From: Methanosarcina mazei S-6
GTDB taxonomy: Archaea; Halobacteriota; Methanosarcinia; Methanosarcinales; Methanosarcinaceae
DNA length: 64,000 nt
Reading direction: 5' to 3'
Assembly (NCBI RefSeq): GCF_000970205.1
Contig: NZ_CP009512.1
Location: 3,782,001 to 3,846,000 of the forward strand
In this document: in pieces, positions 54,926-62,166 of the stretch
How the letters are laid out: every line of letters starts with the position of its first letter
How positions within the stretch are numbered: the first letter of the stretch is position 1
Position numbers and translations under genes: made by a program
The notes under the pieces: model-generated
The model's database searches: none
Told to the model about the DNA's origin: nothing
The model's input: only the letters and a program-made list of their open reading frames with translations

Positions 54926-55825
54926 TTGGGGAAAATAACCGAGAGAACTGACAATAGCAAACTGGCTGATTTTAGAGTTCATAATAGAGGTATAGAAAAA
55001 GCAATACTTGGGGGTATGAGAGGCATGGCTATGGGGCATGAAAAAAAAGTGTCTGGGATTTATGAAAAAAACAGATCAGGAGGATACGAACAAAACATTT
55101 CAGAGGGGTATGAAAAAAATGTGTTAAGACCAAAAAATGTATGGGAAGAGTTTTTTGCAGATAAAAGAAGTGGGGGTCACAGGTCTTCAGCTGAAGAATT
55201 TCTTTCTATGGAAGCGAGAGAAAAATTATTCCATCTCAATGGCGGAAAAACTATTCTTGACTTTGGGTGCGGAGCTGGAGAACTCCTGGTCTACTACGCA
55301 CCGGAATATGAAAAAACAATAGGAGTTGATTTTTCTCCGTCCATGCTTGAGGAAGCAGGCAAAAGAATAAGGGAAAGAAATTGTAAAAATACAATTTTAA
55401 TTCTGGCGGACGACAAAACCGTATGGGACAGGCTGGACTCTCCCCTTGATCGAATAACTGCAGCCGGAGTGTTTCAATATCTCACATATCAGGAAATTGA
55501 TGATTTTATTTTTAATGCATCAACATATCTTAATAAAGATGGGAAAATAGTATTGTTTGACATGCTGGACCCCCGATTATACCCTCTGTGGAAAATAGGG
55601 CTTTTTTCACAGGATAATAGCTGTAAGAAAATAATAAGCAAAGCAATTTGCGGGGTTAGAAATACAATATCATCAAGCTTAAAAAGGCGCCCGAGAGACA
55701 TTTTGGGGTATTCACATTATCCCGGTAAAATTAAAAAAATTGCAAATAAAAATGGTTTTGAAATGATTTGTGTACAATCAATGTACTATGAATACAAATA
55801 TCATGCAATAATATTCAGGAGTTAA
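54926..55825 (+). CDS. SAM-dependent methyltransferase
   Basis: 299 aa, class I Rossmann methyltransferase: TILDFGCGAGELLVYYAPEY with SAM-binding motif I, GVDFSPSMLEEAGK, AGVFQYLTYQEIDDFI. Substrate unknown. The first 70 residues are not part of the family and hold three short similar units (SGIYEKN, SGGYEQN, SEGYEKN). The TTG at 54926 is the longest in-frame start but lacks a clear ribosome site; ATGs at 55016 or 55025 are alternatives. Confidence 0.82.
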   Translation: MGKITERTDNSKLADFRVHNRGIEKAILGGMRGMAMGHEKKVSGIYEKNRSGGYEQNISEGYEKNVLRPKNVWEEFFADKRSGGHRSSAEEFLSMEAREKLFHLNGGKTILDFGCGAGELLVYYAPEYEKTIGVDFSPSMLEEAGKRIRERNCKNTILILADDKTVWDRLDSPLDRITAAGVFQYLTYQEIDDFIFNASTYLNKDGKIVLFDMLDPRLYPLWKIGLFSQDNSCKKIISKAICGVRNTISSSLKRRPRDILGYSHYPGKIKKIANKNGFEMICVQSMYYEYKYHAIIFRS

Positions 55826-55987
55826 ACAGCCTTTAAAGTGGAGACTGAATCAAGCCTGTTTTTAGCAGATGAACATAAAAACTCATTTTATTTTTTCTTG
55901 ATGGATAACATTCATTTCACTAACAGATTTTGGAACCGAGTAGTTCATCATACATAAGAATAATTATCTATTTTTACGGGGCTTAAA

Positions 55988-56995
55988 ATGGACGGAATTG
56001 AAGTTAGAGAATTACTGCCATCCGAATACAAAGAATGGGATTTGCTTGTAGAAAAAGCTCAACCCGGTACACTCTTTCATACAAGTGAATGGCTTGAAAT
56101 TTGCAGGGATATCCTATCAAAAGACCTTAGAATCTACGGCTGTTTCAGAAACGGCGAACTTGTGGGAGGCTGCCCTCTTTTTGTAAAAAATATAAAAGGA
56201 GTGTTGAAAGTAGCAAGTTCAACCTGTAAAATGACCAGCTACAGCGGTCCCCTTCTAAAAGAAAGTGCCAGCTCCAGAGCAAATAAACGGATACAGGAAA
56301 CCCATGAAATCCTCAATCCTCTCAGGGAATTTTTCTGCAAGCAGGGATTTGACAGCATTCACCTTACATTCGCTCCGGGCTTTGAGGATATAAGACCGTT
56401 TACGTGGAACGGATGGGATTCTGCCGTACATTACACCCATTACCTGAGTCTGAAAGAAAACATAGACGAAAACCTTTCAGGGGAAAGGCAGATAGAACTT
56501 AAAACTGCAACCGGGGCAGGACTTAAAACCCGGGTATCCAATGACCCTGAAACATATTATCGCCTGCTTTCACTGGCTTATGAAAAGAAGAATTTAGAGC
56601 CTCCTTTGCCTGGAGGGTTCTATGATAGAGTATTTAAGCTGATTCAGAAAAAAAGCGCCGGATACATGTTTGTCTCCGAGACTCCTGAGGGCGAAGCTGT
56701 TGCAGCTCACATAAACCTGTACGGAAAAAAATGCGCTGTAATCTGGACCTCAGCCCTGAACCCTGATTTTGATCGTTTGGGCCCCAATGCTCTTCTGTAT
56801 TATAATGAATTTCTTGACCTGAGATCCCGGAACTTCGAATACATGAACGTAATGGCAGCAAATATTCCTGTATTTGTGGATTTTATTATGGGCTTTTCTC
56901 CTGAGCTGATTCCGTATTATAGTGTGACCCTGGAGAGCAAAAAATACTCAGCCGCGAAAACCTTATACAGAACCACTCATAAGGAAACCTATTGA
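55988..56995 (+). CDS. FemAB/GNAT-like acyltransferase
   Basis: 335 aa with the two-lobed GNAT arrangement of FemAB-like proteins (SEWLEICRDILSKDLRIYGC, then SETPEGEAVAAHINLYGKKC, GPNALLYYNEFLDLRSRNFE). In bacteria the family adds amino acids to peptidoglycan or lipids. Methanosarcina has no murein, so the substrate is probably a surface glycan or another acceptor (inference). ATG after GGGGCTTAAA. Confidence 0.8.
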   Translation: MDGIEVRELLPSEYKEWDLLVEKAQPGTLFHTSEWLEICRDILSKDLRIYGCFRNGELVGGCPLFVKNIKGVLKVASSTCKMTSYSGPLLKESASSRANKRIQETHEILNPLREFFCKQGFDSIHLTFAPGFEDIRPFTWNGWDSAVHYTHYLSLKENIDENLSGERQIELKTATGAGLKTRVSNDPETYYRLLSLAYEKKNLEPPLPGGFYDRVFKLIQKKSAGYMFVSETPEGEAVAAHINLYGKKCAVIWTSALNPDFDRLGPNALLYYNEFLDLRSRNFEYMNVMAANIPVFVDFIMGFSPELIPYYSVTLESKKYSAAKTLYRTTHKETY

Positions 56996-57050
56996 TAGAA
57001 AACTGCATTCCCCTGGATAGAAAAATAGGGAACAAAAAAGAAACATAAAA

Positions 57051-57098
57051 TTCTTCGAAGAACAGGCACAAAAAACGCACATGAATTTCTTCGAAGAA
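57051..57098. repeat. Two copies of the palindrome TTCTTCGAAGAA
   Basis: The 12-bp palindrome is at 57051-57062 and 57087-57098, 36 bp apart, in the gap between the FemAB-like and SIMPL genes. The flanking bases AACA(G) are also shared. Confidence 0.8.
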
Positions 57099-57110
57099 CA
57101 GACTCAAAAA

Positions 57111-57136
57111 ATGAAAGTACTTCCAGATACTTTCAT
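57111..57136. terminator. Hairpin between convergent genes
   Basis: ATGAAAGTA (57111-57119) and TACTTTCAT (57128-57136) form a perfect 9-bp stem with an 8-nt loop. Confidence 0.5.
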
Positions 57137-57289
57137 GCTAAGAAAAGTATGGGCATAAATCAGGGAATGATGCATAAAAGTTACATTGACCTGAGAAATC
57201 GCAAACAACATCCGTCATCTGCAACTCCCGGTCACCTGTACATTTAAGCGGTCAGACTCCCTGGTCCGGATTTCTTATTTACAGATTTC

Positions 57290-58039
57290 TTATTTAATGT
57301 AGTACGTGACCTGTACTGACATCGAGACAGTAGATTCGCCTGGCTCAATAGGAGTGGAAACTGCTCCGGAAGCCTTTTCTTCTACTGCCATATCGTATTC
57401 ATAATATACTCTGGGCCCGTTGCTTTCACTTATAGATGAAGTCTTCACACCAGTAATCTCAACACCCAGGCTCTTAGCAAGCGTATCGGCTTTTGATGAT
57501 GCGTCATTGATTGCCTCATTCATCAGGTCCTCACGAAGCTGCTTTTGCATATCATCGGATACTGAGAATGAAATGCTTCCAATCTCATTAGCTCCGGCAG
57601 CTGTGGACCTGTCAATAATCTGACTCAGGTTGTCGAGATTTGTGGTTGTGATCTGCACGCTATTGGATGCTGCGTAACCTGTAATTTTTTGTGTCGTATC
57701 ATAGCTGTATATAGGGTATACGGACACATAGGAGGTCTGTATTTCCCTGTCCTGCAATCCAATTGCTTTGAGCTCTGATACTATATTGCTCATAATGGCT
57801 GCATTTTCGTCGGATGCTTCCTTCGCAGTAGCAGCCTGGATCACAACACCTATTCTCATTGTTGCCGTGTCAGGGACAACCTTCTGTTCAGCATACCCGC
57901 TCATGGAAATAGTATTTTCCGCATCCTTTTCAGGCTCATTCTGTGAAATGGCATATATCGTTGCTGCCATCAGCACCAGAACAACTGACAGCGCAATGAT
58001 AACATAATAAGATTTATCGTTTTTATTTTCCTGTGGCAT
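57290..58039 (-). CDS. SIMPL-domain protein (DUF541)
   Basis: 249 aa. N-terminal membrane helix (VIIALSVVLVLMAATIYAIS), then a SIMPL domain (ISMSGYAEQKVVPDTATMRI, SELKAIGLQDREIQTSYVSV, VQITTTNLDNLSQIIDRSTA). The family's function is not established. ATG after AGGAGTATGTGAAAA. The exposed domain is outside the membrane. Confidence 0.9.
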   Translation of the reverse strand: MPQENKNDKSYYVIIALSVVLVLMAATIYAISQNEPEKDAENTISMSGYAEQKVVPDTATMRIGVVIQAATAKEASDENAAIMSNIVSELKAIGLQDREIQTSYVSVYPIYSYDTTQKITGYAASNSVQITTTNLDNLSQIIDRSTAAGANEIGSISFSVSDDMQKQLREDLMNEAINDASSKADTLAKSLGVEITGVKTSSISESNGPRVYYEYDMAVEEKASGAVSTPIEPGESTVSMSVQVTYYIK

Positions 58040-58256
58040 TTTTCACATACTCCTTGCTCAGTACTTTATTTGCTGGCGGTTCGGTCAATTATAGCAAGTC
58101 ATAGATGTACACGCACATATTAAAGAATTGCTTAAACTTCAATTGCGGTCGCAGTTATAATAGCCGCATGATATTGAAGGAAAAATATACGTAAAGTAAT
58201 GGGAGGAGAAAGGGTCGAAAGATGATGAAAGGAGTCTTTGTGGAAAGGACGAATCA
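58040..58256. other. Intergenic, nothing recognised
   Basis: About 215 AT-rich bases between the SIMPL gene start and the DUF364 fragment. Confidence 0.4.
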
Positions 58257-58443
58257 AGGGAAGTTGTTCTACTCGGACCGAGTACTCCTCTCTATCCTGC
58301 CCCGTTTTTCGAGAGAGGAGTTACTGCAGTGAGGAGGACATGGATTATTGACCTCTTGACAATGCTTACGGTAATCAGTGAAGCGGAAGTAACGAAAAAG
58401 CTGCATCAGTACTGTGGGAAGAAAGTTGCGTTCAGAAAAAAAA
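58257..58443 (+). pseudogene. Fragment of a DUF364 gene
   Basis: The rightward frame reads REVVLLGPSTPLYPAPFFER and on through IIDLLTMLTVISEAEVTKKL to KKVAFRKK. This is the C-terminal about 62 residues of the DUF364 protein encoded at 52462-53307. No start, N-terminal part or ribosome site is present, and the frame runs on into unrelated sequence to TAG near 58508. Confidence 0.85.
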
Positions 58444-58571
58444 CAAGTAGTATCCATGAGTTATTGATCAATTCTGACAAAAAGGACATATTTGCTTTGT
58501 TTGTCTAGGTTTAAGATTCACTAAGTTTGTGGTTTTCAAAAACTAGCACCTTGATCTAATTTAGCTTTTAT

Positions 58572-58702
58572 TCAGAATATTACTACTTTACTCATTTTCA
58601 CATTAACTACGCATAAATCCTCCACACCTAACTTCAGGGCATTGGCAAATTTTGCAAGCATTTCTGCGGTCAGGATTCTAGAAGCTTTTCTTTCGTAACT
58701 TA
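58572..58702 (-). pseudogene. Fragment of an XRE-type helix-turn-helix gene
   Basis: On the minus strand the frame reads SYERKASRILTAEMLAKFAN followed by ALKLGVEDL, the last third of an XRE helix-turn-helix. The N-terminal recognition part is missing. On the plus strand just beside it another open stretch (58701-58830, ending KKNYVHQLAGI) has no recognisable domain or start. The region reads as gene debris. Confidence 0.55.
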
Positions 58703-58880
58703 GGAGAAGAAGAAACCAGCGGATAGAGAAGTTCATTGAGTTAACTGAAGATCTCCTATTCTCAGAAAAATCACGCCATCATAAGATAGGTTACAAGAAG
58801 AACTATGTTCATCAGCTAGCAGGAATTTAATTATAATTTAAAATATTAATTAGAACGCAACTTATATTGGGGGAAAAATA

Positions 58881-59288
58881 ATGAAAAAAGCATTAATTAT
58901 ATTGATAGTGTTGTTCGGCGTATTCCTTGCAATAGGATGCGCTGGTGAAGAAGAAAGAGCTCCAAACGAAACAAGAGCTCCAGAACAGACTGTAACTCCA
59001 GCTGAAGCGGTTACTCCAACTGGAGAAGAGGAAACTGAAATCCAAACTGTGACGGAGATGAAAGAGTATACACTTGAAGAACTTGCGGAGTACGACGGCA
59101 GAAACGGGAAGACATACGTTGCCTATCAAGGCCAAGTCTATGATGTCTCGAATAGCGATCTATGGGAAAATGGCACCCATAAGGGCACTCACAATGCCGG
59201 GAAGAATCTAACCGAAGAAATGGACGACGCACCACATGGACCTGAAGAACTTAAGGATTACCCTGTAGTTGGGACTCTGAGAGAATGA
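58881..59288 (+). CDS. Cytochrome-b5-like lipoprotein
   Basis: 135 aa. Lipoprotein signal peptide (IILIVLFGVFLAIGCAGEEE), a Pro/Thr/Glu-rich spacer (residues about 25-60), then a cytochrome b5-type heme/steroid-binding domain (YTLEELAEYDGRNGKTYVAY, QGQVYDVSNSDLWENGTHKG). His residues in GTHKGTHNAG and APHGPEE could ligate heme. Family members include heme and steroid-binding proteins. ATG after GGGGGAAAAATA. It would sit on the outer face of the membrane. Confidence 0.85.
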   Translation: MKKALIILIVLFGVFLAIGCAGEEERAPNETRAPEQTVTPAEAVTPTGEEETEIQTVTEMKEYTLEELAEYDGRNGKTYVAYQGQVYDVSNSDLWENGTHKGTHNAGKNLTEEMDDAPHGPEELKDYPVVGTLRE

Positions 59289-59348
59289 CATGACTCTACA
59301 ACTTAAGCTTAACAGAACTGATTTTGGATAAACTCAACATATAAATGT
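59289..59348. other. Short spacer
   Basis: 60 bases between the cytochrome-b5-like gene and the MITE-like element. Nothing recognised. Confidence 0.3.
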
Positions 59349-59475
59349 TTAGTTAGGACTTACGCACTTGAGGTTCAAAATCATAGTCAATAGACCGTGC
59401 TGTTAAATTAAGGGTTTAGACAGTTAAAGGTTTAGAGCCGTTGTTTTTCAGTTCAACCGCGTAAGTCCTATTAGT
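59349..59475. mobile_element. MITE-like element with 5-bp target duplication
   Basis: Perfect terminal inverted repeats TAGGACTTACGC (59354-59365) and GCGTAAGTCCTA (59459-59470), with TTGA conserved further in. The element is 117 bp, has no coding capacity, and is flanked by TTAGT on both sides (59349-59353 and 59471-59475), the mark of a transposition event. The parent transposon is not in the window. Confidence 0.75.
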
Positions 59476-59523
59476 ATAAGTTCTACAGAATAGTGACCAT
59501 TTCTCACAATTATCAGAGAATTG

Positions 59524-59542
59524 GAAGGGCAAAATGCCCTTC
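59524..59542 (-). terminator. Terminator of the fmd operon
   Basis: GAAGGGC (59524-59530) and GCCCTTC (59536-59542) with loop AAAAT, about 50 nt after the fmdB stop. Confidence 0.55.
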
Positions 59543-59591
59543 TTCCTCTAACCTTATTTATACTTTTATACAAGAAGAAAATTGTGAAGAT

Positions 59592-60893
59592 TTACTTCCT
59601 TGCCTTTATCTTCTCAAAGAGCTGCTTCAGGGTATCCTCATTGCTCTTCGTAAACTCGAAGGGCGAGCTTGTGAAGGGCTCGAAGTGCACTGCCACATCG
59701 TCGAGCCTGTAAAAGGTCCCGTCACATTCCATGGCGTCAATGACTCCAGGGAGCACAACATCCGAAGCAGCCGTGCTCGGGCAGGGAGCAATGTCCAGGC
59801 AGACCATTGGGATTTCAGCAAGATAGGAAGCACAGTCCGCAGGGATGTGACAGACAAGGTCGGCGCACATTACAAAGGCTGCATCCACATCTTTTTCCCT
59901 CAGCACGTCCACGGTTGTATATTCTCCGGGGTTGTAACGCGGGTGCCCGCGCATGAAGTCCAGCCCGAAGGGGTAGCCGTACATGTAGGAAGCGACCTGG
60001 TTAAAACCTGCTACATTGCAGTGACCTCGAAGAGCTCCGAGAGTGAACTTGGCATAATTGTTCAGCTCCTTCACAAGGTTCATGGCAATTTCGGCGTTCC
60101 TGTGCTTTCCAATGGATGAGGAGAGCCCGAGCCCAACTGAAATGGCACCGAAGTTGCAGTTCTTCATCATGTCAAGCATCTCTTCCATGACCGGGATAGG
60201 TACTCCTGTGATCTCTTCCACAGACGGATGAGGAGTTTTTCCATGCAGCAAAGTGAGGAGAGCACTTATCAGTTCATAGTCCGAGCCGGGCTTGAGCTGC
60301 ACGTGCAGGTCGGAAGCTTCAGTGGTCGGGGTTTTTCTCGGGTCCACGGTGATAACTGTCCTGTCAAAACGCCCTCGTTTGGTCCAGTAACCTCTTGGGA
60401 AAACTCCGTACCTCGACATCTGACGCGGCATGGACTCAAGAGGGTTGGTTCCCCAGTAGACAATGAGATCGCCTCTGTTTTTCTTCTGCCCTTCGGTTGC
60501 ACCAACTTTTCCGGATTCCTGGATTCCCATCGCAGTTGGCCCGTGGCAAATGGTGGCGTTTGAGTCAACAAGGGCACCAAGATATTCTCCGATCTTGAGC
60601 CCGACTTCATGCGCTTCGCAGGAAGTTTCGCTTCCCATAAAAAGGAGAGGGCGCTTTGCAGAAACAAGGATATCTGCGGCCCTTTCAAGGGCTTCGTCCC
60701 AGGCTGCCGCGGTCAGCCTTCCGTTAACTTTTATAAGGGGCTGCCTGAGCCTGTGAGAACTTACAACTTCCTGGAACTTGGCGTTCCCCATTTTACACGC
60801 ATTTCTTGCCTCAATCTTTCCGTCCCCGAACTCGACCTGGATATCATCGCAGGCTGCCCCGCAGACCGGACAGACTATGTTTTTATAAATCAT
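59592..60893 (-). CDS. fmdB: Formylmethanofuran dehydrogenase subunit B
   Basis: 433 aa from the ATG at 60893 (GGAGGGCAGTGAGC before it). Molybdopterin-oxidoreductase subunit that holds the metal-pterin and reduces CO2 in the first step of methanogenesis. The 4Fe-4S site is CPVCGAAC plus a downstream Cys (NACKMGNA). The metal ligand is Cys116 in NATICHGPTAMG, equivalent to Cys118 of the M. wolfeii enzyme, so this is not a selenocysteine form. Last gene of the operon; gene order F-A-C-D-B matches the fmd (molybdenum) operon of M. barkeri. Confidence 0.93.
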   Translation of the reverse strand: MIYKNIVCPVCGAACDDIQVEFGDGKIEARNACKMGNAKFQEVVSSHRLRQPLIKVNGRLTAAAWDEALERAADILVSAKRPLLFMGSETSCEAHEVGLKIGEYLGALVDSNATICHGPTAMGIQESGKVGATEGQKKNRGDLIVYWGTNPLESMPRQMSRYGVFPRGYWTKRGRFDRTVITVDPRKTPTTEASDLHVQLKPGSDYELISALLTLLHGKTPHPSVEEITGVPIPVMEEMLDMMKNCNFGAISVGLGLSSSIGKHRNAEIAMNLVKELNNYAKFTLGALRGHCNVAGFNQVASYMYGYPFGLDFMRGHPRYNPGEYTTVDVLREKDVDAAFVMCADLVCHIPADCASYLAEIPMVCLDIAPCPSTAASDVVLPGVIDAMECDGTFYRLDDVAVHFEPFTSSPFEFTKSNEDTLKQLFEKIKARK

Positions 60894-60895
60894 GC

Positions 60896-61285
60896 TCACT
60901 GCCCTCCAACATAAATTTTCATTACTACATCTTCGGCGCTGAGGACCTCTTCTTCTGACGGCTCAATGTATACGGGAGCTCCCTTATAGAGAGGTGAGCC
61001 CGTAGAAAGGGTATCCGGGTCAACGACAACATTCGACCAGATAGCCCTCGGCATGAAAACCTGCCCGGGCTGAACAGAGTCCGTACATTTCGCATAAACG
61101 ACAATAGAATGTTTTCCATCCCTGCTTGTTACTTTTACTTTATCAGGGGAGCAGAGGGGCACAAAATCCGCAGGAGAAATCCAGCATGAAGCACACTCCA
61201 GAGTGTACTCTTCCGTGAACTTGTCCCCACCTTTGGCAAGCCTGCCTTCGTCAATTGTACTTCCGGAAATAAGTAATACTTCCAT
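60896..61285 (-). CDS. fmdD: Formylmethanofuran dehydrogenase subunit D
   Basis: 129 aa, the molybdopterin-dinucleotide-binding beta-barrel subunit (EEYTLECASCWISPADFVPL, SVQPGQVFMPRAIWSNVVVD, GSPLYKGAPVYIEPS). ATG at 61285 with GAGGTG before it; the longer frame to 61360 would run back into fmdC. Its stop is 2 nt before the fmdB ATG. Confidence 0.92.
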   Translation of the reverse strand: MEVLLISGSTIDEGRLAKGGDKFTEEYTLECASCWISPADFVPLCSPDKVKVTSRDGKHSIVVYAKCTDSVQPGQVFMPRAIWSNVVVDPDTLSTGSPLYKGAPVYIEPSEEEVLSAEDVVMKIYVGGQ

Positions 61286-61295
61286 GTTTCCCACC

Positions 61296-62162
61296 TCAGA
61301 GCTCCGGGTTTGTGTCTGCAGACACATAGAGAGCTCCTTTTGCCCTCTTGCTGATCGCATAGTCCCCTGTGAATTTTTTGAATTCGCCTATCAGCTCAAG
61401 CTCACCCGAAGTTATTTTGTTTTCCATAGAAACAAATTCGAAGCCCGGAGCAAAACGCTGTATTTTGCCCCCTACAACTATGGTTCCGCCTGCCATTTCA
61501 GCACCCAATCCGCGGAGAGCTCCGCCTTTTACAAAAATGAGCCCACCGTTCTGGCGGATCCCGCAGAAGCTTTCAACATTACCTCCCACAAGGATTTCTC
61601 CGCCATCCATGCCGCCTCCAAGCTGGTGCCTTGCCGAGCCTTCAATAACTATGCGTCCACCTTTCATACCGTGCCACTTTCCTCTGTAAGCACAGCCCAC
61701 ATGGTCCCCGGCATTGCCTTTAATGTGCAGGAGACCACCAAGCATTTCCATGCCAGCCCAGGAATCAACATCTCCGTGAACGGTGATCTCTCCTCCTTTC
61801 ATCCCTGTCCCAACGTGCATGCCTGCAGAGCCTTCAATCTCAATTTTTCCTGCACTCATGCCTTCTCCGATCCTTTTGACCCTCATTGCGTCGCCTTTTA
61901 TGCGTATCAGAGTCTCAGCCGCAGAACTGCCTGCGCTGCCCATCACTTCAAAGAAATCGGAAAGAGGATAGGTTTTAGGACCCTGCCAGACAGACAGCAT
62001 CCCTATTTCTTCGGTGGTCTTGCCTGCAAAGGAATCAGGAGTTATAATATCTGCTTCCAGTTTAATGTCAATCGCTTTTTTAGGAATAAGCGTTACTTCT
62101 TCCATTTCTCCGGAACTTTCACCGGCATTGGTTTTTTTCTGAACAAGTACTCCCTCTGTCAT
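61296..62162 (-). CDS. fmdC: Formylmethanofuran dehydrogenase subunit C
   Basis: 288 aa from the ATG at 62162 (GAGGTGAAGTG before it; the frame upstream is inside fmdA). Glycine-rich beta-helix repeats typical of FwdC and the glutamate-synthase C-terminal domain, such as GKIEIEGSAGMHVGTGMKGG and GGRIVIEGSARHQLGGGMDG. It forms part of the trimer that couples the A and B active sites. Confidence 0.93.
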   Translation of the reverse strand: MTEGVLVQKKTNAGESSGEMEEVTLIPKKAIDIKLEADIITPDSFAGKTTEEIGMLSVWQGPKTYPLSDFFEVMGSAGSSAAETLIRIKGDAMRVKRIGEGMSAGKIEIEGSAGMHVGTGMKGGEITVHGDVDSWAGMEMLGGLLHIKGNAGDHVGCAYRGKWHGMKGGRIVIEGSARHQLGGGMDGGEILVGGNVESFCGIRQNGGLIFVKGGALRGLGAEMAGGTIVVGGKIQRFAPGFEFVSMENKITSGELELIGEFKKFTGDYAISKRAKGALYVSADTNPEL

Positions 62163-62166
62163 CACT

